Source: Niebla homalea
Lineage: Eukaryota > Ascomycota > Lecanoromycetes > Lecanorales > Ramalinaceae
DNA length: 64,000 bases
Reading direction: 5' to 3'
Assembly (NCBI GenBank): GCA_019925105.1
Contig: JAHGAU010000023.1
Coordinates: 682,001-746,000, forward strand
Shown here: in pieces, positions 49,564 to 60,100 of the stretch
Layout: every line of letters begins with the position of its first letter
Position numbering within the stretch: position 1 is the first letter of the stretch
The notes under the pieces: model-generated
The model's database searches: none
Told to the model about the DNA's origin: nothing
What the model saw: only the letters and a program-made list of their open reading frames with translations
Made by a program: the position numbers and the translations under genes

Positions 49564-51173
49564 TAATTACAATATAAAATATAGGACATATAACTTCAAT
49601 ATAAAATATTCAATTTTATTATAAAGATAAGCCCCAATATAAATACAAGAGTACTATTATTTATATATGTATATTAAATGTTATTAACTTATAATCCTTT
49701 AAACTTATTATCCTTTATACTTTTTTATTATGATTTATTTACTATTTATTTAGACTTTATATGAAAATTAGTATTTAAACCTATAATTTCTTTACGGTAA
49801 AAACGTACCTTAATTGATTAAGTAACTTATAATACTATATAACGCAGAGTAAATATACTTAAAAAATTATTACCTTATAAAACGGCTTATAATTAAAGGT
49901 TTATCGGTGTTTTTAAGTACGAATACTTATAACCCGTTAGGGGGCCGTAAGGCGTCCAATATAATATAAAGAAATCGGACTATAATAAGCTTACCGGAGG
50001 AATAATAGAAGATATTAAAGAAAACTTAAAATTAATTAATAAACGCAAAATCTATAAAATAAACGTTAAAGACGGATAAGGTATTAATAAAGTAAGAATA
50101 CGTTATATAGGCGACCCGTTAACGTTTATAGCGGATAAATTATATTTAAAAAAAGATTCTTATATATTAATCGCTTAAACTTTATATTAAGATCCGGAAA
50201 TTAAAATAAATTGAGCTTAAGTTATAATATAGTTAATAACGTACAGGCTATAATAAAGGTACGTTTATAATAAAGTGACTTAAGTTAATTAATTACTTAA
50301 ATATAAAAGCCGTATAATTAATATTATTAATTATATTATACTTATATTTAATTAATATCGATACTTTAATAATATTTTATTAAGAAAACTTTAATTTTAT
50401 AGCGATTAAGAAACATAGGAACTTTATATAATATTTAATAAAGTTTATTTATATATTCTTATATTATTTTTTATTTTCTTTAGGCATTAAAGTAAGTTAA
50501 TAATAATATAGAAATATATGATTTATTTAAACGTTTAACTTAAGTAAGATTTAAATATACGTTTAGCTTACGTAACGGTTATATCGCGTAAAAATAATAA
50601 AATCGGAGGCGTATAGTCTTATATAACGTTTTTCTAGCTAAATAGCGGGAATACTTTATTAATCTTAACTTTTCTTTATTAACTTTAATATTTCATAATC
50701 TATATAAAGGCTTATAAAAATAATAAGTATATTATAAATAATATTTTTTATTAAACGTTATTTATATGGTATAAATAAACTTCGTAAATAATTTATTTAA
50801 TAACCGTAAAAATAACTTAACCGGAAGTTAAACGGGTTAAAAGAAATTATTAATAAATAATTCTAATATAATTATATAACTTAAACGTAAGTTAATTATA
50901 ACTTAAATACTATTATATAATAAAAAGAATAAAATATGCGTTTAAGAAAATATATATATTATTATAAGTTTAAAGTATTCTTATTTATAAATATAAAGAC
51001 TTTTACCGGGTAATATTAATATTATTAACGTTAAGAATTAAGCGAATACGCTATATACCTATATTATAAAGCTTATAAACTCTTTTCCTTTTTTTTCTTA
51101 TTAGGTTTTTTAAAGGTTTTTAATAAATTACTTTAAGGTTATAATTAAAAACTATAGCTTTAAAGATAAAGCA

Positions 51174-51190
51174 TTAAGGAAAAGAAATAC
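51174..51190 (+). other. Gypsy-2 polypurine tract
   Basis: Purine-rich TTAAGGAAAAGAAATAC lies directly before the right LTR and supports plus orientation. Confidence 0.55.
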
Positions 51191-51401
51191 TATTATAGTA
51201 AGAAATAACATAAAGGTTAATACTTACCTTATAACCCTAGCGTAGCTAGGTTATAAGAATACTTAACACCTGTCCTTCCCACTTTTCCTTTTACTTCTTC
51301 AGCAATTAGTCTACTTATTAAATATACCATTTATTAAGGCTATACATACATTTCACATTACCATACTACCCTCAAGCTTTAGGCATACGTCTGGCTTAAC
51401 A
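51191..51401 (+). repeat. Gypsy-2 3' LTR (211 bp)
   Basis: Ends TCTGGCTTAACA. Its outer (right) 150 bases keep CA/TG (CACCTGTCCTTCCCAC, TTCACATTACCATACTACC), while the inner left part is converted (TATTATAGTAAGAAATAAC against TGTTATGGTAGGAAACAAC). This is the reverse of the 5' LTR pattern. Confidence 0.92.
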
Positions 51402-51406
51402 ATAAG
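51402..51406. repeat. Right target-site duplication of Gypsy-2 (ATAAG)
   Basis: Exact copy of 43966-43970. Confidence 0.9.
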
Positions 51407-54400
51407 CTATAATTCTTTAAAAATAAATTATAATTATAAATGCTTTAAGGCTCTTTAAGTAAATAAAGATTACGTTTTATTAATCTAAGATATTATTTTA
51501 ATTTATTATATTAAAAATCGTAGTTATTAAAGATTAATCCGTAAGCAATCTTCTTTTATTAAGGGTATAATACTTATATTAACCTGTATAAACTCCCTTA
51601 AGATCTTATCTATATGAAATCCTTTAACGTTTATAATATACTTTAATATTAAACCAATTTTATTAACGTAAAAAAACCGCGGAATATAAGAATCTTAATT
51701 ATTATTCTTTAATATAATATTTAAATTATTTAAAATAGATAAAACTACTCTTAAAGTTCTTATCTTCCTCCTTTCGGATACGGAATACTCTTAGGTTTTT
51801 ATTAATGATTATAACGTTTATTTAATTTAATTTCTTATTTAATTTATACTTTATAGCTTTAAGTATTTTAATAACTTATCGGAAACGACTTATAATTATA
51901 AATACTCTAATAAAGTTCTTCGGAAACGAGTTATAGTTCCTTAAGGACGAAATATAGTTATAGGTACTTTAACGGAACTCTTTATAAATATCCGATAACT
52001 TTTTAGAAATTAGCTATAGCCTTAATAATACTAGAAAATAATAAAATTAATATAGATATACTTTTATAATTATAGAATATCTTCTTATCTCCTTATAAGC
52101 GGTTATAAGCTTTAAATAAAGCTTTATTATCTATATAGCCTCGGATAAAGGTTATAGAAAAGGAGATGGAGGAGGATAAAATAAAGAAAAAAATAAAGGA
52201 GGAAAAATTAAAGAAGGTAAAGGAGGAGGAGGACATAAAGATAGAATATTATAATAAATATACGGAATTCAGGGGGTAATTCTCGGGATAGCTTTAAAGG
52301 TAATTAAACTTAGAGTATATATTATATTAAACCTTCACGTAAATAAATACTTCTTATTTAATTAATTACTTTTTAAGAACTTTTTTATAAATAATTAATT
52401 AATCTTTATATAATTAATTTTAATATTCTTCAATAAATTTATATCTTTATAACGGATCAGAATAATCTCTATATAATTAAAAAGCCTTATAAATAATTCT
52501 TAATTAAAACTTTATTAAATTTATATTTAAAGATAATTAACTTTATTTATCTCCTTAAAATTAATAACTATAACTCCTTAAGGATATTTCTTATATTCCT
52601 TATTATCCTTTATTCTATTGCTTTTTATCTACGGTATTTGGCTTCCTTATTTCACTTAACTTTAAGCGTAAATTAAAATTATAAAGAAACGAGACTATAA
52701 TGTCTTTAATAATTAATAATTACTTTACGGGCTTTAAGTCTTATTAATATATAACTGAAAACTTGAATATTTTATTTATTTATTAATCTCTTATAAATAA
52801 CGCCGTAATATTTATTTTAATATAATTAGCTTTATTAAATAATATTACGTAACCACTAATTAATTTAAAGAACATAATAATTATTAACGTATCGATTTCA
52901 TATTATAACTTCTTTAATTTTATATTTTCTTTCGGGCTTATATACGTAACTTAATACGCGATTAATTTTATAGGAATAATATTTTTTTTAATAAAATAAA
53001 TAAATCAATGTTTCAAGGAACTTATTAATAAAGGATATTACGCTATATATTATACGGTAAAAGGCCCCCCTTTATTGATATCTTTGGTAACTTAATTAAA
53101 TATAGGGTCCTATTCTATTACCTTATTGTTTATAGCTTAATACGTATATAATAAGAACGGAAAGAGGAAATACCGTAAATACAGACCTTTTAATAAATCC
53201 CCTTTTTAATTTCTGAAAGTAACTTTTATTTATAGATTAACCCGTTTAATATAATTAATTTAAGGAATAATAATTAAGGTTATCGGTATAGAACGGGATA
53301 GAAATATAAAAATCTTACTTAAAATATAGGGTAATAAATACGTGGTATTTTAAGGGGTCATTTTATTTAAGCGTTAAAAGGCTTAAAGATAATAATAAAG
53401 CGGTATTATAAATTTAAAATTAAGTTTTATAAATAAACGGATTAATAAACTCCTATATATTTATATATTAAGAATAAGACCGTATTTTTATTGTAAACGT
53501 AAAATATTATTTTAATTAATAATCCTTTTAATTTATAATACTTAATTTAATATAAATATAAAAGGAGAGCTAAATCTTAATTAAATGAAATTAGGAGATT
53601 ACTTAAGGGCCTTAAATTCTATTACCGTATTATATAGGGTATATACTTATAATATTAATAACTAGTTTTATTTATTACGTTTAATTAATTATTTATATAG
53701 TTACCGTTATCCGTAAAATAAAAGTCTTTATACGTATGCCGGATAAGATTTTAATATCTCTTTTTTTTCCTTTCTTCGTTATTATTTTAAATCGTTATAA
53801 CGTTAAATATTGAACCGTAAAAGCTTTATTCTTTAAGGCTTTTATAATCTTTAAAGTAAATGATTAACCGTATTAATCCTAATTATACGCTTATAAATAA
53901 ATACCGTTAATTATAGCTATTAGTTTCCTTATTAACCCTTTTACCTATTTATAATTAACTTTCTGAAATATTTTATTTGAATAATACCTTAAGTTATTAC
54001 CCAATTAATCGTCCGGGTAATCGTTAAAGCCGTTTTTAATAATAATTAAAGTTTATCGGGCTTTTAAAACGAGCCCTTAAAAATAGCGATAATACTTATA
54101 AGCTTATAAAGAAACGTTATTATTATTTATTATAGTTATTAACTTCCTTATTAACTCCTTTAAGAGTAAACGACGGGCTCTCTAAAGTCCTTCGCCCGAT
54201 TAATTGCTTAAGTAATACTTTAATTAATACTTTATTATAATTAAAGTTTATAAAACCTTTTAAATATGCCCTTAAAAACGGCGATATTGATTATACGCCT
54301 TTAAGGAAACGTTATCGACTTAAGTTATTAATATCCTTATTAAGTCCTTTATTAATTAATAGGTAACTTTTTATAGTCCCGTAAATAGGTAGTTTTTTAA

Positions 54401-54580
54401 GTATTCGCCCGAGGAGTACTCCGGTATAGTTTTCGGGCGGTAAAGCACTTACGATAATTAATAATTATTAATTTATATTATTAATAATTATTTAATAAAT
54501 ATCGTAATTATAAAAATAAAATCTTAAGCAGGATTTAAACGTATCCTTTTAAAACTTAAGATTAAGTATATTATACCTTA
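51407..54580. other. RIP-saturated DNA with imperfect repeats, unassigned
   Basis: The first 600 bp repeat phrases seen left of Gypsy-2 (TATAATTATAAATxCTTTAA, CGGAACTCTTTATAAAT). At 52160-52240 a purine-rich run (GGAGATGGAGGAGGATAAAA) is present. At about 53840-54400 an imperfect tandem repeat of roughly 190-220 bp is visible from the anchors TTTCCTTATTAACCC, CTTCCTTATTAACTCC and TATCCTTATTAAGTCC and shared GCCCTTAAAAA-AGCGATA blocks. No coding function recognised. Confidence 0.5.
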
Positions 54581-56420
54581 TATATCGTTCGTTTCTATTT
54601 AATAATAGTATTTATATAAATTATACGGGAAAAAGGATACCGATAAAAGTTAAAGAAATAATAAATAAATAGGTTTTTTAAAGGCGGTCCTCTTTACCGT
54701 TATTAAAGGAAAAAGTACTTTAAATAATTAAAAAGGTAAAAGTTTTTACGGATAATATTAAAAATAAAGTATCGAACCTTATAATAATAAATATATTTCC
54801 CGTTAATCGCTTTAATATTGAAGAAAAAGGTAATATTATATAGTTTATTAATACGTTACTATATAATCTTAATTATAATTAATTACTTATTACGTTTAAA
54901 CCTAACTTTTATTACGGATACTTTCTTAATTAAAAATTTGATTAAATAGCCTAAGAGAATATTATCGTTAATTATTAAGTAATACGACCGTATATCCAAT
55001 TAATAAAAAATAATAAATTCTTATTTTTAACGTTTAAAATAAAGTTAAAAGCTATTAATAAAATATTATAATATATTAAGAATTAAGCCGTAAGCAGTAA
55101 TTCTTATTATATTAAAGTATTATAATAGTTTCTAAAATAGGTTTCCCTTATTAAGATTATTTTAATTACCGATTATATCGCTTTTATAAGTACCGTTACC
55201 CATTAAGAAGTCATCTTTTATATATATTATTATTCTAAAGGGGATACTTATTACTATATATCCTATTTTAAGAGATTTTCAATTATAGATCCTAAGGATA
55301 TTTAAAGGTATTACGATCTTATTAAAAATATTCTAGAGTATAAGCTTATAACTTATTAAATAAAGATTAAATACGTTTTTACGTAATTATTTTTAATATT
55401 AAATTAATAAAAATAGACTTAATTTATTAATATTATCTTAATGCTTATTACTTTATTTAATAAAAAGTTAAAGCTTAATAAGAATACTTAAAATTTATAA
55501 AAATAATAAGGCTTATATTTCCCTTTAAGTATAATAATTATTTAAGTATAATAATATAATTAATAACGGTATAAAATTTTTAATTTAATAAATTTTTCTT
55601 AATATTATATAAATAAATTTAATAAATTATAAACTCTTTTATTTAATCCTATATATAAGATAATAAATAATAATTATAAGGTTATTATTAATAATTAAAC
55701 CGTTAAAGTTAATCCGGAGGCTATAAAGGCTTAATTTATTAAGATTAAAATAAGGAACTTTATATATAAATAAAATAAATTCTATGAAGCTTCTTATAAT
55801 ATTATATTTTTACGTTATAAATAAAGGTAAATAAAGGAGGTTAAAATTATTAATTATATTTAATATTAAGAACTATTATTTATATTTATATATCTTTATT
55901 TAAATTATAGATTAAATAATTAAATAGAAATATTCCTTATAACCCGGAGGAAATATAAATATAAGGGTTTCCTATTATAATAAAAACCTTTTTTTAATAA
56001 TTTATAAGTATTTTTAAAGTTAAGAAGGGAATAATAATTATTTTTAAATATTAATCCTTTATTAAAAATATTTATATTAATATTAATAAACTTAACTATT
56101 GGTTCCAATTAATTTTTTTGGGCGGTAACGATTATTTTTAAACTTATACGTTATAATAACTATAAAAGTTAATAATAATTCTTTAATATTATTATAACCT
56201 CTTAAAAATAAAATAAAATTATTTATAATTTAAATAATATTATAAACTTAAAAATAAGCCCATTAAAAGAGGCTTTATGTAAAATAAGCGTAAAAACAAT
56301 TATATAAAAATTATATTTAAGAAAATTAAGTAATAGTTTTATATATTATTACTATATAGTTTTATAAATAAGTTTTATTATTTAATTTAACGTTATATCT
56401 TAAATAAAAATAAGCGATTA
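54581..56420 (+). other. RIP-saturated DNA, possibly the gag part of a copia-like element
   Basis: It precedes the possible integrase fragment at 56430. No motif is clear. The 62-residue minus frame at 55920-56108 is a chance survivor. Confidence 0.35.
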
Positions 56421-56640
56421 ATTATTTATCCGGATAATAACGGAGGTACTTTTAATAAAAGTATTACTTTAAATCGTTATAACTCTTAAAGGACTATAAG
56501 CGCTTTACCGTTAGTAACTCCTTATTACTTAAATAAAAAATATATTACGTTAACCTATATTAAATCGGTAGGGATTTTAAGGGAATCGGGAGCTAAAAAA
56601 TGGCGGATAAGGCCGCTTCTCGATTAAGTTTCTGGCGGCG
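56421..56640 (+). pseudogene. Possible copia-like integrase core fragment
   Basis: The plus strand reads YPDNNGGTFNKSITLNRYNS, stop, RTISALPLVTPYY, then IKSVGILRESGAKKW. This resembles the DNGGEF...TPYxPxQNGVxER...ARxMLxESGxPKxxW stretch of Ty1/copia integrases, with the ER segment lost. The 200 bp up to the intact copia element show nothing more. The match is by eye and moderate. Confidence 0.38.
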
Positions 56641-56835
56641 GAAGTTTCGGCTTTTTTATCGCCGATATAGGGCTATTAACGTATTAATAATTATTATTTA
56701 TTATTAACGTTTTTCTTTAGGAAAGTTAATAACGAAAGTAAAAAAAGTATTAATTACGCGGACCCGTTTAATAAAAATATAGTCTTTTAACTTCCTCTTT
56801 TTTTCTTTTATTATAGGTAGTCCTTTTAATTACCG

Positions 56836-56840
56836 CTAAA
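56836..56840. repeat. Left target-site duplication of the intact copia element (CTAAA)
   Basis: CTAAA before TGTTGAAATG, repeated at 63034-63038. Confidence 0.93.
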
Positions 56841-56978
56841 TGTTGAAATGGTAGGGTATTACTTGCTTAGTTGAGTGCTATGTAAGGTGCTGAGCGATAC
56901 CTATCTATGAGAAGTCCAGGAAGTAGGCTAGTCCCCTTTTGGTAATAGCCGAGGTCTTTGCCTTCTGCACTTCTAACA
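56841..56978 (-). repeat. Copia 3' LTR (138 bp)
   Basis: On the plus strand TGTTGAAATGG...CTTCTAACA; on the element's own strand TGTTAGAAG...TTTCAACA. Identical to 62896-63033 at all 138 positions by eye. Very short for an LTR that must hold promoter and polyadenylation signals. Confidence 0.96.
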
Positions 56979-56987
56979 CTCCCACTC
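56979..56987 (-). other. Copia polypurine tract
   Basis: GAGTGGGAG on the minus strand sits directly upstream of the 3' LTR. Confidence 0.75.
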
Positions 56988-57131
56988 GATCAGTAGCTTC
57001 ATAACACCATAACACCGTACCATTCACTAAGCAAGGAGCAAAAGCTCCCACTGAACCGTATCACCGCAACAACGGGTATATCCATCCCAACTCCAACAGC
57101 AAGGGGTATATCCTAAACTCCAGAGGTGCAG
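56988..57131 (-). other. Copia 3' untranslated region
   Basis: About 145 bp between the Gag-Pol stop and the polypurine tract. On the plus strand it contains a loose direct repeat, AACGGGTATATCCATCCCAACTCCA / AGGGGTATATCCTAAACTCCA in outline. No frame. Confidence 0.6.
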
Positions 57132-60100
57132 TTACTCCAGTCCCAAATGATTTCTGAATTTTTGAAAAGCGTCCCTTGGTAACGGCTTTGTCAGGCCATC
57201 CGCTACCATATCACCGGTAGGACAGTATACGAGCTCTACCTGTTTGTTGGCCACACACTCCCGGAGGAAGCAGTACTTGGTGTGCATGTGCTTCGTCTTT
57301 GAGTGGTTCGTGGGGTCCTTCGCCAGTGCAATCGCTCCCTGGTTATCACAAAAGATCACCGTGGTAAGGGCAAGGGCCCCGGTATCGTGCTCAGGCCAGG
57401 TGAGAAGGGCGTGGTCTTGTATAACATCCTCATCTTCAAGGGCCGGTGACACCGTTGGATTCGGGGTGACTTTGGTGAGCTGGGCCAGCAACCGTTCGAG
57501 CCAGATCGCCTCTTTGGTGGCGTTGCACTGTCCCACGTACTCGGCTTCACAGGTAGACAGGGCCACAGTTGGTTGACGTTTTGAAGACCAGCTGATAGCT
57601 GCACTTCCCAGGTTGAAGGCATACCCGGAGGTGGACCGACGTGTCTGCGGGTCGCCGGCGTAGTCTGAGTCCGTGTAGCCACTGAGGGGCTTCAGAGGGC
57701 CTCGAAAGACGAGCTTTAGGGAGGCTGTACCGCGGAGGTAGCGAAAGATCTTCTTGACGGCTGTCCAATGCCCTTCATTAGGGTTGGACGCGTAGCGTGA
57801 TACCACCGATACCGCATAGGCTATATCAGGCCTGGTACCCATCATGGCATACATAAGTGAGCCGACAGCGGACTGGTATTTGAGCCGAAATTGCTTCGGG
57901 GCGGCATACTCCTTGTCAGCCGGCTCGAGACGGGCACCTACGTCCATAGGGATAGCCACACCGTTGCCCTTGGAGAGAGGATCGTTATACATATCGAACT
58001 GAGTGAGGACCTGTTTGACGTAGCTCTCTTGGCTGAGAGTTAGGGTTCGATTTTGTCGATCACGGGTAATGCTCATGCCCAGGTATTGACTGCATGGGCC
58101 CAGATCGGACATCTCGAACTTCTCATTCAGTTGAGCCTTCAGGTCGGTGATAGCCCGTTTATTGGCTCCCACTATCAGGATGTCATCGACATATACGGCA
58201 ACGATGGTGTTGGTGTCCGGGTTCAGGAACACACTGTAATCTTCATCAATGTGACGGTAGCCGAGTTTCTCAAGGAATGTAGAGAGGTATTGGTACCAAA
58301 TCCGGGGTGATTGTTTGAGCCCATAGAGAGCTTTGTTCAGCAGGCAAACCCGTCCTGAGCCATCATCAAAGCCCGTAGGCTGACAAATATAAATCTTTTC
58401 AAGGACATCACCGTGAAGGAATGCTGTTTTAACGTCCATTTGCTTAATCTCCAGGTCATATGCAGCCGCTATGGCAAAGAGGGCCTTATAGCTCATGGGC
58501 TTGATGACCGTTGCAAAGGTATCGAAGAAATCCAAGCCTTCCTTTTGTTGAAAGCCACGGACCACCCACCTGGCCTTGTACCGGGTGATGCTACCGTCCA
58601 GTCCACGTTTGCACTTGTAGACCCATTTGCCATCCAGCACGTTGACACCGGGAGGTGGATCTACCAGGATCCAGGTTTTGTTCTTCTCCAGGGACTCGAC
58701 TTCATCTTCCATGGCGAGCTCCCACTCCATCTTGCGGTATGCGTCCTTCACGGCTTGTGCATAGGTCGCAGGCTCGGTATAGTCCGTGGGGATCGCGGCT
58801 GTAAGACACACGAGCGCCAGCTGAGAGCCGGCGGCTTGGTGATTGAAGTCCCGGTCACGCCGGTGGCTCAGGGGTTGCATTTTGGCCACGTAAGCTTGAG
58901 TAAGTGGATCTGGAGATTCGGTAGGTTCTCTTAGAGACGGGTGATGGTGTAGAATTGAATCGTAGGGACCAGGTGAGCCTGAGTCCGAGTCTGTAGGGGT
59001 ATGTATGCCCGGAGATTCCTCCATGGTGCTGCTGTCGAGGGTGGATGAGGATGATGCAGATGAGTCCTCCCCACTGGTGTTTTCCTCAACGATTGTAGGT
59101 TTCAAGGTTGTGCGGGGCCTGAGTTGCCTGTCGGACACGAGTTCGGCTATGTCCTTAGTGGTGATATCATCGGTTTCATCCGTGACGTCTGTGATGCGAG
59201 GGCCTTGTATGGTGGTAGTAGCCGGCTCGTCATCCACATTTTCATCATTACCGAGACGTATCCGTTTTGACGATGGCTGGAAATCCACGGCAACTGTCTC
59301 CCCCTGTCTCGGTACTGAGTGACGAACCGGTAAGGGGTCATCGGCCTTGCGTTTGGGCTGAACGGCCTTGTCCTCTAGCCATTCGACGTGATTGTAGCGT
59401 TGGACCCGGCCATTCGGCATAAGCATTTTGTAAACGTGGTGGCCCTCAAAACCGACAAGGCGTCCTTCAACGGCCCTGGTTTGGAATTTTGTCCAGTTTG
59501 CACCCGGAAGCTTACGCTCTTGGCACATACCGCGTCGTCCAACCCTCTTGATGAAAGACCAATCGGGTTTCCCGAGACCTGCAGCCTGGTTCGGTGCGTT
59601 ATGGGTACTTGTAGGCATCATATTGTGCATAAAGGCCGCTATAGCAATGAGTTCGGTAATGAGAATACGCGGCAGGCCACTGTCCAGTAGCATTGCATGG
59701 GCCCGGGTGGTGAGGGTTTGACCCATTCGTTCAGAAACACCGTTTTGTTGGGGGTTGTAGGGCACCGTAGACTCCCACCGAATCCCTTCAGCGTACCGCC
59801 AGTTGTTGAATTGGAACCCGCTGTATGCACCATCATCGTCGGTGTGCAGGCGGCGGATAGGGCGGTCTGGGCAGTGGATTCTCTTTGCATAGCCTTGGAA
59901 AGCCCTGAGAACCGTCTCGCACGAGGAGTCTGGCAGCAAGGCCACATGGACGACTTTGGTGACGTCTTCAGTAAAAGTAACGACCCACTTGCAATCGGCT
60001 TTTGCACCATCAATAGGGCCAATCAGGTCGGAATGGATGAGCTCGTTTTGGTAGGTGCCAGGCTCGATGTGGCCTTTGCTCGGCTTGAGCTTCATTCGTG

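Larger units (their letters stand above)
43971..51401 (+). mobile_element. Gypsy-2: full-length RIP-killed Ty3/gypsy chromovirus
   Basis: A 7.4-kb element with 211-bp LTRs (43971-44181 and 51191-51401) and an ATAAG duplication. The interior reads in plus orientation as reverse transcriptase, RNase H, integrase and a C-terminal chromodomain. A purine-rich stretch ending AAGGAAAAGAAATAC abuts the right LTR. It shares family and order with Gypsy-1, but its LTRs are unrelated in sequence, so it is a different lineage. The gag part (44.2-46.2 kb) is charged and Lys-rich but not readable. Confidence 0.93.

Noticed and set aside
1..56835. Mitochondrial or plasmid origin, suggested by the very high AT content
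   Set aside because: CG is retained while CA/TG are depleted, and nuclear gypsy and LINE remnants with RIP-type codon changes fill the region; no mitochondrial gene is present.
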